64,000 bases of DNA, from contig NZ_JXJU01000002.1 in the NCBI RefSeq assembly GCF_002441655.1, forward strand, positions 150,028-214,027. Direction: 5' to 3'. Within the stretch, counting starts at the first letter, position 1. Each line of letters begins with the position of its first letter. Positions 1-8,098 of the stretch are shown here, in pieces. The translations under genes and the position numbers were made by a program. The notes under the pieces were generated by a model, which saw only the letters and a program-made list of their open reading frames with translations, was not told the origin of the DNA and did no database searches. The DNA is from Lactococcus fujiensis JCM 16395 (GTDB taxonomy: Bacteria; Bacillota; Bacilli; Lactobacillales; Streptococcaceae).

Positions 1-602
1 CGATAGGCGTAGACGTTAATTCCAAGCGTGTCAGCTGCTTGAGGATTTTCACCGACTGAACGTAAACGAAGCCCAAAGCGGGTCTTAAATAGCACATACC
101 AAGCAAGAAAGGCAACTGCAATCGCGAGAAAAGCGGGTAATGATGTTTGGCTAAAGAAGATTTGACCAATCACTGGGATTTTATTCAAAAGTGGAACATT
201 CCAATAACCAATTTGTTGATTGATGTTTATTTGTCCTTGGTTATAAATAACTTGAACTAAGAATACACCGAGCGCAGGAGCCATCAAGTTTAATACTGTA
301 CCCGAAATAATATGATCGGCTCGTAAATTGACTGTGGCAACGGCGTGGAGTGAAGCGAAAATGGCACCGATAAAAGCTCCAAACAGTATGGAAAGCCAAG
401 GCGTCATGGAACCAAATGTGCTGGCAGTTGTCAAGTTAAAGACCACTGATCCGAAGGCACCCATTGTCATGATTCCTTCGAGACCAACGTTGACGATACC
501 GCCACGTTCTGAGAAAACGCCACCGATTGAAGTGAAGATCAGAGGTGTTGAATAAATAAGCATATTTGCAACGATAATTTGCAAAGTATCAACTAAGTTC
601 AT
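1..602 (-). CDS. nupC: Nucleoside ABC transporter permease NupC (partial, C-terminus outside window)
   Basis: About 200 N-terminal residues of a membrane permease (starting MNLVDTLQIIVANML) lie on the minus strand and run off the left edge. Its start codon overlaps the stop codon of the upstream permease by one base, so the two are translationally coupled. The family is the branched-chain amino acid permease-like subunit of BmpA/Nup nucleoside importers; NupB and NupC form the membrane channel energised by NupA. The assignment rests mainly on its place behind nupA and nupB and on its hydrophobic, permease-like sequence. Symbol by analogy with the L. lactis nupABC operon. Confidence 0.85.
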   Translation of the reverse strand, partial: MNLVDTLQIIVANMLIYSTPLIFTSIGGVFSERGGIVNVGLEGIMTMGAFGSVVFNLTTASTFGSMTPWLSILFGAFIGAIFASLHAVATVNLRADHIISGTVLNLMAPALGVFLVQVIYNQGQININQQIGYWNVPLLNKIPVIGQIFFSQTSLPAFLAIAVAFLAWYVLFKTRFGLRLRSVGENPQAADTLGINVYAY

Positions 603-1669
603 TATGCTTTTTCTCCTTTCTTCTTAGCTTTTGGAAGAATAACTTCGATGATAAATTTAATGGCAATAAAGAAGATGATAGATGCAGTTACGACTTGGAT
701 AATTTGTGGCGGAATTGAATCAGTCATCATACCAGGTGCACCTGTTTGTAAGACTGAGAAGAGCAATCCGGCAAAGAGGATCCCAATTGGGTTATTTCCA
801 CCAAGAAGGGCAACAGCCATCCCGTTAAATCCAATGTCGAGAGACGCCGTTTGTACAACGAAGTTTTGCATATAACCAAATCCATATACAACACCACCGA
901 GTCCAGCGAGAGCACCAGCGACAACCATAGAAAGAATAATTGTGCGTTTGGATGAAATACCTGCATATTCAGAGGCATCTGGATTTAAACCAACAGCATT
1001 GATTTCGTATCCTAATGTTGTTTTTGAGAAGATTACAGCCATGATCACTAAGGCAATCAGTGCAATAAAGATACCAATGTTCAGCGTTGAATTATTTGTC
1101 AGATCTGACAACCATTGTGCACGGAAAGTTGAATTCGTACCAACAGGATTTGTTTGGTCAATTGAAGTTGACATAATAATTTTTTTTGCCATGATGTTAT
1201 GTACCACAAAAGTTGAAAAGTACAGAATAATGTAGTTTAACATGATGGTCGTAATAACTTCTGACGTTCCAAGAAGTGCGCGAAGCACACCTGGAATTAA
1301 GCCCATCAAAGCACCGAAAAGCATTCCGACGATAATAACGAGTGGGATCATCAACAAACGTGGTATGTCTGGGAAGGATAGGGCAAACCACATTGAGAAA
1401 AGCCAACCAGATAAAGCTTGACCAGACATCCCGATATTGAAAAGTCCGGCTTTCATAGCGACTGCAAAGGCAAGTGCTTCAAGAATTAATGGGCCTGCTG
1501 TTTGAATGGTTTCGCCAATTGCTCGGGAATTACCAAGGGCTGAGACTAGTAAATCTTCGTATCCCCAGATCGGATTAAATCCGAAAATTAACATGATAAT
1601 TGCACCAAGTACGAATCCAGCTAGAACCGCAATAATAGGCACAAGAATCTTTTTCGTTTTACTGCTCAT
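602..1669 (-). CDS. nupB: Nucleoside ABC transporter permease NupB
   Basis: 355-residue integral membrane protein with about eight to ten hydrophobic segments, the first at residues 8-32. It carries the family signature region LFNIGMSGQALSGW near residue 95, typical of permeases of the BmpA nucleoside/simple-sugar group. It is the middle gene of nupA-nupB-nupC: its start overlaps the end of nupA by 11 bases and its stop overlaps the start of nupC. A clear GGAGG ribosome-binding site lies upstream of the ATG. In L. lactis this system imports nucleosides with a BmpA lipoprotein; that substrate is inferred from the family, not shown here. Confidence 0.9.
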   Translation of the reverse strand: MSSKTKKILVPIIAVLAGFVLGAIIMLIFGFNPIWGYEDLLVSALGNSRAIGETIQTAGPLILEALAFAVAMKAGLFNIGMSGQALSGWLFSMWFALSFPDIPRLLMIPLVIIVGMLFGALMGLIPGVLRALLGTSEVITTIMLNYIILYFSTFVVHNIMAKKIIMSTSIDQTNPVGTNSTFRAQWLSDLTNNSTLNIGIFIALIALVIMAVIFSKTTLGYEINAVGLNPDASEYAGISSKRTIILSMVVAGALAGLGGVVYGFGYMQNFVVQTASLDIGFNGMAVALLGGNNPIGILFAGLLFSVLQTGAPGMMTDSIPPQIIQVVTASIIFFIAIKFIIEVILPKAKKKGEKA

Positions 1670-3182
1670 TAATATTACCTCCGACCATTAAGATACCAAG
1701 TTCTTGTTTATTTGTTGTTTCAGGTGTGACTTCACCTTGAATTTTTCCGTCATGGATAACAAGAATACGGTCAGAAACGTTAAGAATTTCATCCAGCTCG
1801 AAAGAAACCACAAGAACGGCTTTTCCTTCATCACGTGCTTGAATCAAACGCTTATGGATATATTCAATCGCACCGACATCGAGTCCACGCGTAGGTTGGC
1901 TAACAATCAATAAGTCAGGATCGCGGTCAATTTCACGCGCAATAATCGCTTTTTGTTGGTTACCACCGGATAAAGAAGCAGCAGGGATTAATTCGCCAGC
2001 TCCACGAACATCAAATTCTTCCATTAATTCACGTGCTTTGGCATTAATTTTATTATAATCGAGGAATCCATATTTGGATAAAGGTTCCTTGTAGTATGTT
2101 TGCAAGGCCATATTTTCGGCAACGGTCATTTGAAGAACTAAACCGTAACGATGTCGGTCTTCTGGAACGTGACCGACAGATTGTTCTGTGATTTTACGAG
2201 GCCGTTGATTGGTAATATTTTTCCCTTTGAGGAAAATTTTGCCAGAGTCAGTTTTCATCAGACCTGTAAGAGCTTTTATTAGCTCTGTTTGACCATTGCC
2301 ATCAATTCCGGCAATCCCAACAATTTCACCAGCATGAACTTGAAGTGAAAGACCTTTTACTGCAAATGCACCGCGAGCCTCTTTAACTTTAAGGTCTTGG
2401 ATATCAAGGACGATCTCTTTTGGAGTTGCTGGTCCTTTTGGAGTGATGAAGGAGACAGAACGCCCAACCATCATTTCGGCTAATTCCTTATTTGATTTGT
2501 CACCAAGTTCCACAGTCTCAATGGACTTCCCACGACGAATAACTGTGATACGATCAGCAACCGCACGAATTTCATCCAGTTTGTGTGTGATTAAAATAAT
2601 TGATTTGCCTTCTTTTACCAAATTACGCAAAATATCCATCAATTCGAGAATTTCTGCAGGAGTTAGCACGGCAGTTGGCTCATCAAAGATTAAAATATCT
2701 GCCCCACGATATAAGGTTTTAAGGATTTCAACACGTTGTTGTTGTCCAACCGAAATGTCGCGAATATAGGAATCAGGTTCAACAGCAAGTCCATATTTTT
2801 CAGACAGTTCAATGATTTTTTCTTTAGCTGTTTTTAAGTCTAAAGAAAGTCCTTTGGTTGTTTCAGAACCGAGAATAATGTTTTCCGTAACGGTGAATGC
2901 ATCAACAAGCATGAAATGTTGGTGGACCATACCGATTCCGAGGTTTGCAGCTTTTGAAGGAGAATCGATTTTTTCGAGTTTCCCTTTGACATGCACCTCA
3001 CCCTCTGTCGGCTCCAACAAGCCTGATAAAATATTCATCAGTGTGGACTTCCCAGCACCATTTTCACCAAGTAGGGCGTGAATTTCACCCTTACGTAACT
3101 CAAGGTTAATTTTGTCATTCGCAACAAAATTACCAAAGCGCTTGGTCACGTTAATCATTTCGATTACATTTTCGTTGGCCAT
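1659..3182 (-). CDS. nupA: Nucleoside ABC transporter ATP-binding protein NupA (two ATPase domains)
   Basis: 507-residue duplicated ATPase. Domain 1 has Walker A GENGAGKST near residue 40 and signature SVGQQQRVEI; domain 2 has a degenerate Walker A (GIDGNGQTE) and signature SLSGGNQQKAI. This is the layout of RbsA/MglA/NupA-type ATPases. The frame stays open upstream, but the start chosen is ATG at 3182 (MANENVIEM), which has an AGAAGGAGCC ribosome-binding site; the extra upstream 32 residues are not protein-like. It energises NupB/NupC. No BmpA-like binding protein lies next to it on the upstream side. Confidence 0.93.
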   Translation of the reverse strand: MANENVIEMINVTKRFGNFVANDKINLELRKGEIHALLGENGAGKSTLMNILSGLLEPTEGEVHVKGKLEKIDSPSKAANLGIGMVHQHFMLVDAFTVTENIILGSETTKGLSLDLKTAKEKIIELSEKYGLAVEPDSYIRDISVGQQQRVEILKTLYRGADILIFDEPTAVLTPAEILELMDILRNLVKEGKSIILITHKLDEIRAVADRITVIRRGKSIETVELGDKSNKELAEMMVGRSVSFITPKGPATPKEIVLDIQDLKVKEARGAFAVKGLSLQVHAGEIVGIAGIDGNGQTELIKALTGLMKTDSGKIFLKGKNITNQRPRKITEQSVGHVPEDRHRYGLVLQMTVAENMALQTYYKEPLSKYGFLDYNKINAKARELMEEFDVRGAGELIPAASLSGGNQQKAIIAREIDRDPDLLIVSQPTRGLDVGAIEYIHKRLIQARDEGKAVLVVSFELDEILNVSDRILVIHDGKIQGEVTPETTNKQELGILMVGGNINEQ

Positions 3183-3250
3183 TTTGGCTCCTTCTAAAAA
3201 AATATGATAAAAATAAGAATGATTACTTATTTTTACCCTAATGTTCCAAA

Positions 3251-3296
3251 AACTGACCTGTGCCGTTTTAAAAAACAAAACGTGACAAAGTCAGTT
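3251..3296 (-). terminator. Strong leader hairpin upstream of nupA (possible attenuator)
   Basis: The arms AACTGAC/GTCAGTT plus about 12 further mostly paired bases form a stem of roughly 19 bp around a short T-rich loop. Read on the minus strand, the stem ends in a run of five T, as in an intrinsic terminator. It lies 69 bp before the nupA start and downstream of the predicted nupA promoter, so it would be transcribed in the nupA leader. It could instead be the terminator of the upstream rlmA unit if the predicted promoter is wrong. Confidence 0.6.
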
Positions 3297-3318
3297 CTTA
3301 AAAAAATAATTACAGCTT

Positions 3319-3347
3319 ATTATATCAAAAAAAACGTATTTATGAAA
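3319..3347 (-). promoter_or_regulatory. Predicted nupA promoter
   Basis: On the minus strand, a perfect -10 TATAAT (3319-3324) sits 17 bp after a weak -35 TTTCAT (3342-3347). The implied transcript has a leader of about 125 nt containing the hairpin at 3251-3296. Confidence 0.5.
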
Positions 3348-3385
3348 GCACTTTTTTTTAATCAATAGAGGGGTAAATTAATTCT

Positions 3386-4222
3386 TCAAATCTGGTTTGA
3401 ATTGTTTCGGCTAATATAATCAATTTCAATTGAAACTGTGACCGTCAAGCTTTTGAGCTTTTTAAGATTATCAAGCCCTTCTGATTTAATTTTCCAATAA
3501 TGTGGTGTCATTAATAAGAGACTCATCAAATCTTCATTATTTGTGATGGTTGTTTTGAAAGTGACTTCCTGACGCTCTACTTTGAAATTGGGGAAAGGTT
3601 TTATTGAATCGAGCCTTTCTTTTTCGTGAATTTCAGGATAAATGACGTTTTTTAATTCAATCAAATGATTGTCGCCCGCCCGCACAAGAATAATAATCCC
3701 CTGATCCGAACAAATGCGATTCATTTCTGCTACCGAATATTCTGCAAACATTGATAATATCACATCGGCTGAATGATCCATGAAAGGAAGATGTGCGAAA
3801 TTAGCTACGAGCCATTGAATTTGAGGGCTTTTTTTGGCGGCCATCTTAATGCCCAGCTTACTTATGTCCAAGCCAAAGTATTGAAGCTTTTCACTCGGAT
3901 GCTGCGTTTGAAAACGAGAAAGATAATAGCCTTCCCCACAACCGATATCTACAATGGCGTGTGCATCTGCTTGAGCAGCAATGGCTTGACTTATTTTCAG
4001 ATTCACTGCATTAGAAAGTTGCTCGTAATAACCAGCTGCTAGAAATTTGCGCCGAGCATTCATCATGGCTTTAGAATCCCCTGCTGTAGGTTTGGCATTG
4101 AGGAGAAGATTGAGGTAGCCTTCTTTAGCCAAATCAAAACTGTGACTTTGTGGGCAGATAAAAACTCGCTCATCTTGCCTTAATGGACGATTACAGACAG
4201 GACATTTTAATTCTATTTTCAT
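3386..4222 (-). CDS. rlmA: 23S rRNA (guanine-N1)-methyltransferase, RlmA family
   Basis: 278 residues. The N-terminus has the zinc-binding set C7, C10, C23, H27, followed by FDLAKEGYLNLL, a hallmark of RlmA/TlrB enzymes that methylate a guanine in helix 35 of 23S rRNA (G745 or G748). The SAM-binding motif IVDIGCGEGYYLSRF is near residue 90. The start overlaps the stop of the upstream fbpA gene by four bases, so the two form an operon. The enzyme acts in the cytosol on rRNA. Whether it modifies position 745 or 748 cannot be told from sequence alone. Confidence 0.9.
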   Translation of the reverse strand: MKIELKCPVCNRPLRQDERVFICPQSHSFDLAKEGYLNLLLNAKPTAGDSKAMMNARRKFLAAGYYEQLSNAVNLKISQAIAAQADAHAIVDIGCGEGYYLSRFQTQHPSEKLQYFGLDISKLGIKMAAKKSPQIQWLVANFAHLPFMDHSADVILSMFAEYSVAEMNRICSDQGIIILVRAGDNHLIELKNVIYPEIHEKERLDSIKPFPNFKVERQEVTFKTTITNNEDLMSLLLMTPHYWKIKSEGLDNLKKLKSLTVTVSIEIDYISRNNSNQI

Positions 4223-5841
4223 TTTATTTTCCTGCTTTTAATCAATTCTTCATTTGGTGTAACACGGATTGTTTTGTCACGATCATAGGTGACAAAACCG
4301 GGGGCAGTACCAGTTGGTTTATGCAATTTTTTGGCATCTAAGACGTCAACTTGAATCAAGTTAGAATGACGTGCTTTAGAGAAATAAGCAGCAAGCTCAC
4401 CAGCAAATGTGACAGTTTCATCTGATGGGTTTTTATTTCCAGTAATCAGGACATGCGAACCAGGAATGTCCTTGACGTGAAACCAAGTATCCCCTTTTTT
4501 ACTTAGCTTAAAAGAGACTTGCTCATTTTGTAGGTTGTTTTTACCCACTAAAATAATCGTACCATCCTCAGCTTGATATTTTTCAGGGGGCAGCAATTTT
4601 TGCTTTTTATTCCGATGCTTCAGTTTGATATACCCTGTTTGAATTAATTCTTCACGAATGTCAGCAATTTCCGGAACATCTGCATTTTCCAAATTGGTTT
4701 CGACGGACTCTAAATAAGTAATGGTTTGCTTGGTGTGTTCAATTTGATCGCCAAGAAATTTTACCGCTTGTTTTAATTTTTGGTAACGATGAAAATATCG
4801 TTGTGCGTTTTGGGCTGGCGTTTTTGATAAATCGAGTGCAATCTCTAATGGTTCATTGGTATAATAATTTTCTAAGGTGACCGTAGGCTGGTCATTAGGG
4901 ACAAGGTGCAAAAAGGTGTTTAATAATTCCCCTTTTTGGCGGAAAATCTCAGCATTTTCGGTGTCTAATAATTCTTTTTCCTGTTTCTTTAATTTGTCAC
5001 GATTCTTTTTGAGTTCATTCTGAACTTTTTTGATGACCTCAGCTCCAATTTGTTTTACACGGTCACGTTCAGCTTTATCCGAATAATAGAAGTCAAGCAT
5101 TTCTGAAAGGCTTTCAAACGTTTTGGCTTCTGAACCTAAATTTATTGAAGAAAATGTATCATTTTGATAAATTGAAGGGTATTTTTGAATGATCAGTGCT
5201 TTGAATTCAGGAACGGTCAGTTCGGACAAGGCCTTGAGAGAGTCTCTTCCGATCCCTTGAAATGTTTTTTGAAGGTTTCCAAGTTGTAATGCCTCAAAGA
5301 TCTTTTCGTCAGAGCTTTTGAAAGGGCTATTTTCAGACGATAAGGGAGGTGCAATATAATTTGATCCAGGTAAAATGGTCCGATATTGATTTTGAGAGAA
5401 ACCGACATGTTTAATTGACTCGATAATACGATCACTCGTTTTGTCAAGTAATATGATATTGCTGTGCTTGCCCATAATCTCGACCACGAGTGCGATCTTC
5501 ATCGTATCCCCAATTTCGTCTTTACTGGAAATATGAAACCAAATTTGGCGGTCGTTACCGATTTGTTCAATCTTTTCGATTAAGGCACCTGCCAAATATT
5601 TTCGCAAAATCATTACAAAATTGTTTGGATTTTGAGGATTTTGAAAATCAGTTTGAGTCAATTGGACACGGCCAAAAGTAGGATGGGCTGACAGTAGAAG
5701 TTTCTGAGTTTTCCGCTCAGAACGGACTGAAAGAACAAGTTCTTGTTCAAAAGGCTGATTTACTTTTTGAATGCGACCACCTTCGAGTGCTTGAACTAAT
5801 TCGTCTGTCATGTGGTGTAAAAATATGCCATCAAAGGACAT
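4219..5841 (-). CDS. fbpA: Rqc2/NEMF family protein RqcH (FbpA/PavA-type fibronectin-binding protein)
   Basis: 540 residues. The start chosen is ATG at 5841 (MSFDGIFLHHMTDEL), which matches the conserved N-terminus of the family and has an AAGAGG site; the open frame extends 35 residues further upstream without support. Layout: NFACT-N domain (1 to about 200) with the D97-R98 pair needed for alanine tailing in B. subtilis RqcH, a long charged coiled coil (about 260-410), and the NFACT-R domain with DTWFHVKDIPGSHVLI. The family binds obstructed 50S subunits and recruits tRNA-Ala to tag stalled chains. Streptococcal homologues were first described as surface fibronectin-binding proteins, but no signal peptide is seen. 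Confidence 0.93.
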   Translation of the reverse strand: MSFDGIFLHHMTDELVQALEGGRIQKVNQPFEQELVLSVRSERKTQKLLLSAHPTFGRVQLTQTDFQNPQNPNNFVMILRKYLAGALIEKIEQIGNDRQIWFHISSKDEIGDTMKIALVVEIMGKHSNIILLDKTSDRIIESIKHVGFSQNQYRTILPGSNYIAPPLSSENSPFKSSDEKIFEALQLGNLQKTFQGIGRDSLKALSELTVPEFKALIIQKYPSIYQNDTFSSINLGSEAKTFESLSEMLDFYYSDKAERDRVKQIGAEVIKKVQNELKKNRDKLKKQEKELLDTENAEIFRQKGELLNTFLHLVPNDQPTVTLENYYTNEPLEIALDLSKTPAQNAQRYFHRYQKLKQAVKFLGDQIEHTKQTITYLESVETNLENADVPEIADIREELIQTGYIKLKHRNKKQKLLPPEKYQAEDGTIILVGKNNLQNEQVSFKLSKKGDTWFHVKDIPGSHVLITGNKNPSDETVTFAGELAAYFSKARHSNLIQVDVLDAKKLHKPTGTAPGFVTYDRDKTIRVTPNEELIKSRKIK

Positions 5842-5936
5842 GGTTTGCCTCTTTTCTTTTTTGTCAATGCTGGCGATATCTGGAATGGATTTCTTTTTCA
5901 ATTGTACGCCAGTACTGATAAAAGTCGTTAACTTTA

Positions 5937-5945
5937 ATTTTATCA
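5937..5945 (-). promoter_or_regulatory. Possible extended -10 promoter for fbpA-rlmA
   Basis: On the minus strand TGATAAAAT (5937-5945) forms an extended -10 element about 95 bp before the fbpA start. No good -35 is visible. It is close to, and directed away from, the trp leader promoter. Confidence 0.3.
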
Positions 5946-5965
5946 TAAATTTGCTAACTTTTCTC

Positions 5966-5994
5966 TTGCATTTTATTTAATATAGGTTTATACT
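5966..5994 (+). promoter_or_regulatory. Promoter of the trp leader and trpXYZ operon
   Basis: -35 TTGCAT (5966-5971), 17-bp spacer, -10 TATACT (5989-5994). Transcription would begin near 6001, about 25 nt before the leader peptide start, giving a leader of about 240 nt before trpX. Confidence 0.7.
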
Positions 5995-6024
5995 AGAAAA
6001 AAAATCAGGAAAAAGGAGAATCAC

Positions 6025-6069
6025 ATGTTTAAATTAAACTTCAAATCATGGCAAAGCTGGCGTTCTTGA
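6025..6069 (+). CDS. Trp-codon leader peptide (14 aa)
   Basis: Short frame encoding MFKLNFKSWQSWRS with a good ribosome-binding site (AAAGGAGA, 6 nt before ATG). Two of 14 codons are Trp (6049 and 6058), an extreme enrichment for a rare amino acid. The stop codon lies inside a sequence that can pair with downstream leader RNA (6066-6072 with 6110-6116). The place before a tryptophan-type ABC transporter and a terminator indicates a sensor peptide: a ribosome stalled at the Trp codons would alter folding downstream. Function is inferred from architecture. Confidence 0.7.
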   Translation: MFKLNFKSWQSWRS

Positions 6070-6188
6070 AGTTGTATTTGTGCAAAGGGCATAGATACAA
6101 TTTTGGAGTACTTCAAAAAGTATCTATGCCGGTGATTCATAAAATAAGAAGACCGGATAGGATAAGACATCGCTATTCGGTCTTTTTT
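6066..6188 (+). promoter_or_regulatory. Peptide-leader attenuator with intrinsic terminator upstream of trpX
   Basis: Visible pairings: TTGAAGT (6066-6072, covering the leader stop codon) with ACTTCAA (6110-6116); a perfect 11-bp stem GGCATAGATAC (6088-6098) with GTATCTATGCC (6120-6130); CCGGT (6129-6133) with ACCGG (6152-6156) as a possible alternative; and the terminator stem GACCGGATAG (6151-6160) with CTATTCGGTC (6173-6182) followed by seven T. Ribosome position on the leader peptide would decide which pairings form. No T-box hallmark was recognised. Confidence 0.65.
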
Positions 6189-6243
6189 TGCATGTGCTCT
6201 GAAAACTATTGAATACTAATAATGAAATAAATGAGGAGAAATC

Positions 6244-7236
6244 ATGAAAAATAGAAAAATAATCATCGTCGTTGCATTAATCGTAATTATTGGACTTGTG
6301 GCGGTCATTTTACCAAAAACGAATTCGAAATCCGATGCTACACCAAGTAATAATAAAGAAGTCAAAATCGGAATATTACAGTTTGTAACCCACCCAGCTC
6401 TAGATGCTATAACAAAAGGTGCAAAAGATGAATTGAAAAAAGAAGGCTTCGCGAATGCAAAGATTAATTTCTATAATGGAGAGGCAGACCAATCCAAACT
6501 GCAAACCATGTCATCTCAGTTAGTGTCTGAAAATAATGATGTTTTGATTGGGATTGCAACACCTGCAGCTCAAGCTTTGGCTAATGCCACAAGCACAGTT
6601 CCGATTGTGATGGGAGCAGTGACTGATCCTGTCGGAGCAAACTTAGTCAAAAACGTGAATAAGCCTGAAGGAAATATCACAGGCGTTTCGGACCGTTTTC
6701 CTGTCGAAAAAGAACTTAAGTTGATGAAAGAAATTATGCCCAATCTTAAAACCGTTGGTGTCCTTTATACTTCATCAGAATCGAACTCTAAATCACAAGT
6801 CGAAAGTTTTTCAAAAGCTGCAAAAGCAGAAGGCTTAACGGGTAAAACATATGCTATTGCTTCATCTAATGACATTTCAACAACAGTATCTGTTGCAGCT
6901 AAAGAAGTACAAGCATTCTATATCGGCAATGATAATACAATTGCATCAGCTTTTAATAATGTTTTACAAATTACAAATGCAGCTAAAATCCCTGTTTTTC
7001 CATCCGTTGATACGATGGTTGAGCAAGGGGGACTTGCAGCAGTTTCTATTAATCAACGTGAATTGGGGATTGAGACAGGTAAAATTGCCGCACAAATTTT
7101 AAAAGGAAAAAAAGTAAGTGAAATTCCTGTTGATTTTTATGACCACACAACTCCAATTGTAAATACTGAAGCAGCAAAAGTACTTGGAATAACGATTCCT
7201 AAAACAGTATTAGATAATTCAACAAACGATAAATAA
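6244..7236 (+). CDS. trpX: Tryptophan-type ABC transporter substrate-binding protein TrpX
   Basis: 330 residues, ABC-type substrate-binding protein of the DUF534/TrpX family found with Trp-linked regulation in streptococci. An N-terminal membrane segment (about 5-25) has no lipobox Cys, so it is probably held by an uncleaved or non-lipoprotein anchor. The region KIGILQFVTHPALDAITKGA is typical of the family. It is first in a three-gene importer operon behind a Trp-codon leader, which supports tryptophan or a related aromatic compound as substrate. The substrate is inferred, not shown. Confidence 0.83.
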   Translation: MKNRKIIIVVALIVIIGLVAVILPKTNSKSDATPSNNKEVKIGILQFVTHPALDAITKGAKDELKKEGFANAKINFYNGEADQSKLQTMSSQLVSENNDVLIGIATPAAQALANATSTVPIVMGAVTDPVGANLVKNVNKPEGNITGVSDRFPVEKELKLMKEIMPNLKTVGVLYTSSESNSKSQVESFSKAAKAEGLTGKTYAIASSNDISTTVSVAAKEVQAFYIGNDNTIASAFNNVLQITNAAKIPVFPSVDTMVEQGGLAAVSINQRELGIETGKIAAQILKGKKVSEIPVDFYDHTTPIVNTEAAKVLGITIPKTVLDNSTNDK

Positions 7237-7252
7237 GATTGTAGGAATAAAA

Positions 7253-8098
7253 ATGATAATTTCAACCATAAATCAAGGCTTGCTTTGGGCCATTTTAGGA
7301 TTAGGGATCTTTATGACCTTTAGAATCTTAAATTTTCCTGATATGACAACAGAAGGAAGTTTTCCACTTGGAGGAGCTGTTGCTGTGACACTGATCGTCC
7401 ATGGCGTGGATCCTTTGATTGCTACGCTGGCTGCTTTTTTAGCCGGCTGTTTGGCTGGATTAGCCACTGGTTTGCTTTATGTCAATGGTAAAATACCAAC
7501 ACTTTTAGCTGGCATATTGGTCATGACCTCATCAAATTCAATCATGCTTATGGTCATGGGGCAAGCAAATTTAGGGATGCTTGGCTATCCTCGTCTTCAA
7601 TCCATTGGCGTCAGCCTTATCGCAGTCGTTTTAGTCGTTTGTCTTATGATTTTCTTCCTCAATACGGAAATTGGGCAAGCTTTTATCGCAACAGGAGACA
7701 ATCCAGACATGGCAACAAGTTTTGGAATCAACACGGGGCATATGGAATTGTTAGGCCTCATCCTATCGAATGGCATTATTGCGCTTTCAGGTGCTCTCGT
7801 CTGTCAGAATGACGGTTATGCAGATGTCTCAAAAGGGATAGGCGTCATCGTCATCGGTTTAGCGGCAATTATTATTGGGGAAGTCTTTTTTTCGAATGTG
7901 TCCATGTTGGAACGTTTAATTACAATAGTCATTGGTTCAATATTTTACCAATTTTTAATTTTAGGTGTAATCACTGTTGGCTTAAACACGAATTATTTCA
8001 AACTTTTTAGTGCGATTATATTGGCCATCTGTTTAATGATTCCAACGCTAAGAGAAAAATTCTTTAAGGGGGTGAAGTTAAATGCAAGCCGTCATTGA
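7253..8098 (+). CDS. trpY: Tryptophan-type ABC transporter permease TrpY
   Basis: 281-residue membrane protein with about eight hydrophobic segments. The region LNFPDMTTEGSFPLGGA near residue 25 is characteristic of the permease family partnering TrpX/DUF534 binding proteins. It lies 16 bp after trpX and overlaps the ATPase gene by 17 bases, so the three are co-translated. Role: membrane channel of the importer. Confidence 0.85.
   Translation: MIISTINQGLLWAILGLGIFMTFRILNFPDMTTEGSFPLGGAVAVTLIVHGVDPLIATLAAFLAGCLAGLATGLLYVNGKIPTLLAGILVMTSSNSIMLMVMGQANLGMLGYPRLQSIGVSLIAVVLVVCLMIFFLNTEIGQAFIATGDNPDMATSFGINTGHMELLGLILSNGIIALSGALVCQNDGYADVSKGIGVIVIGLAAIIIGEVFFSNVSMLERLITIVIGSIFYQFLILGVITVGLNTNYFKLFSAIILAICLMIPTLREKFFKGVKLNASRH

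Noticed and set aside
6001..6190. T-box riboswitch before trpX
   Set aside because: No T-box sequence or specifier-loop arrangement was recognised; the Trp-codon leader peptide explains the region better.
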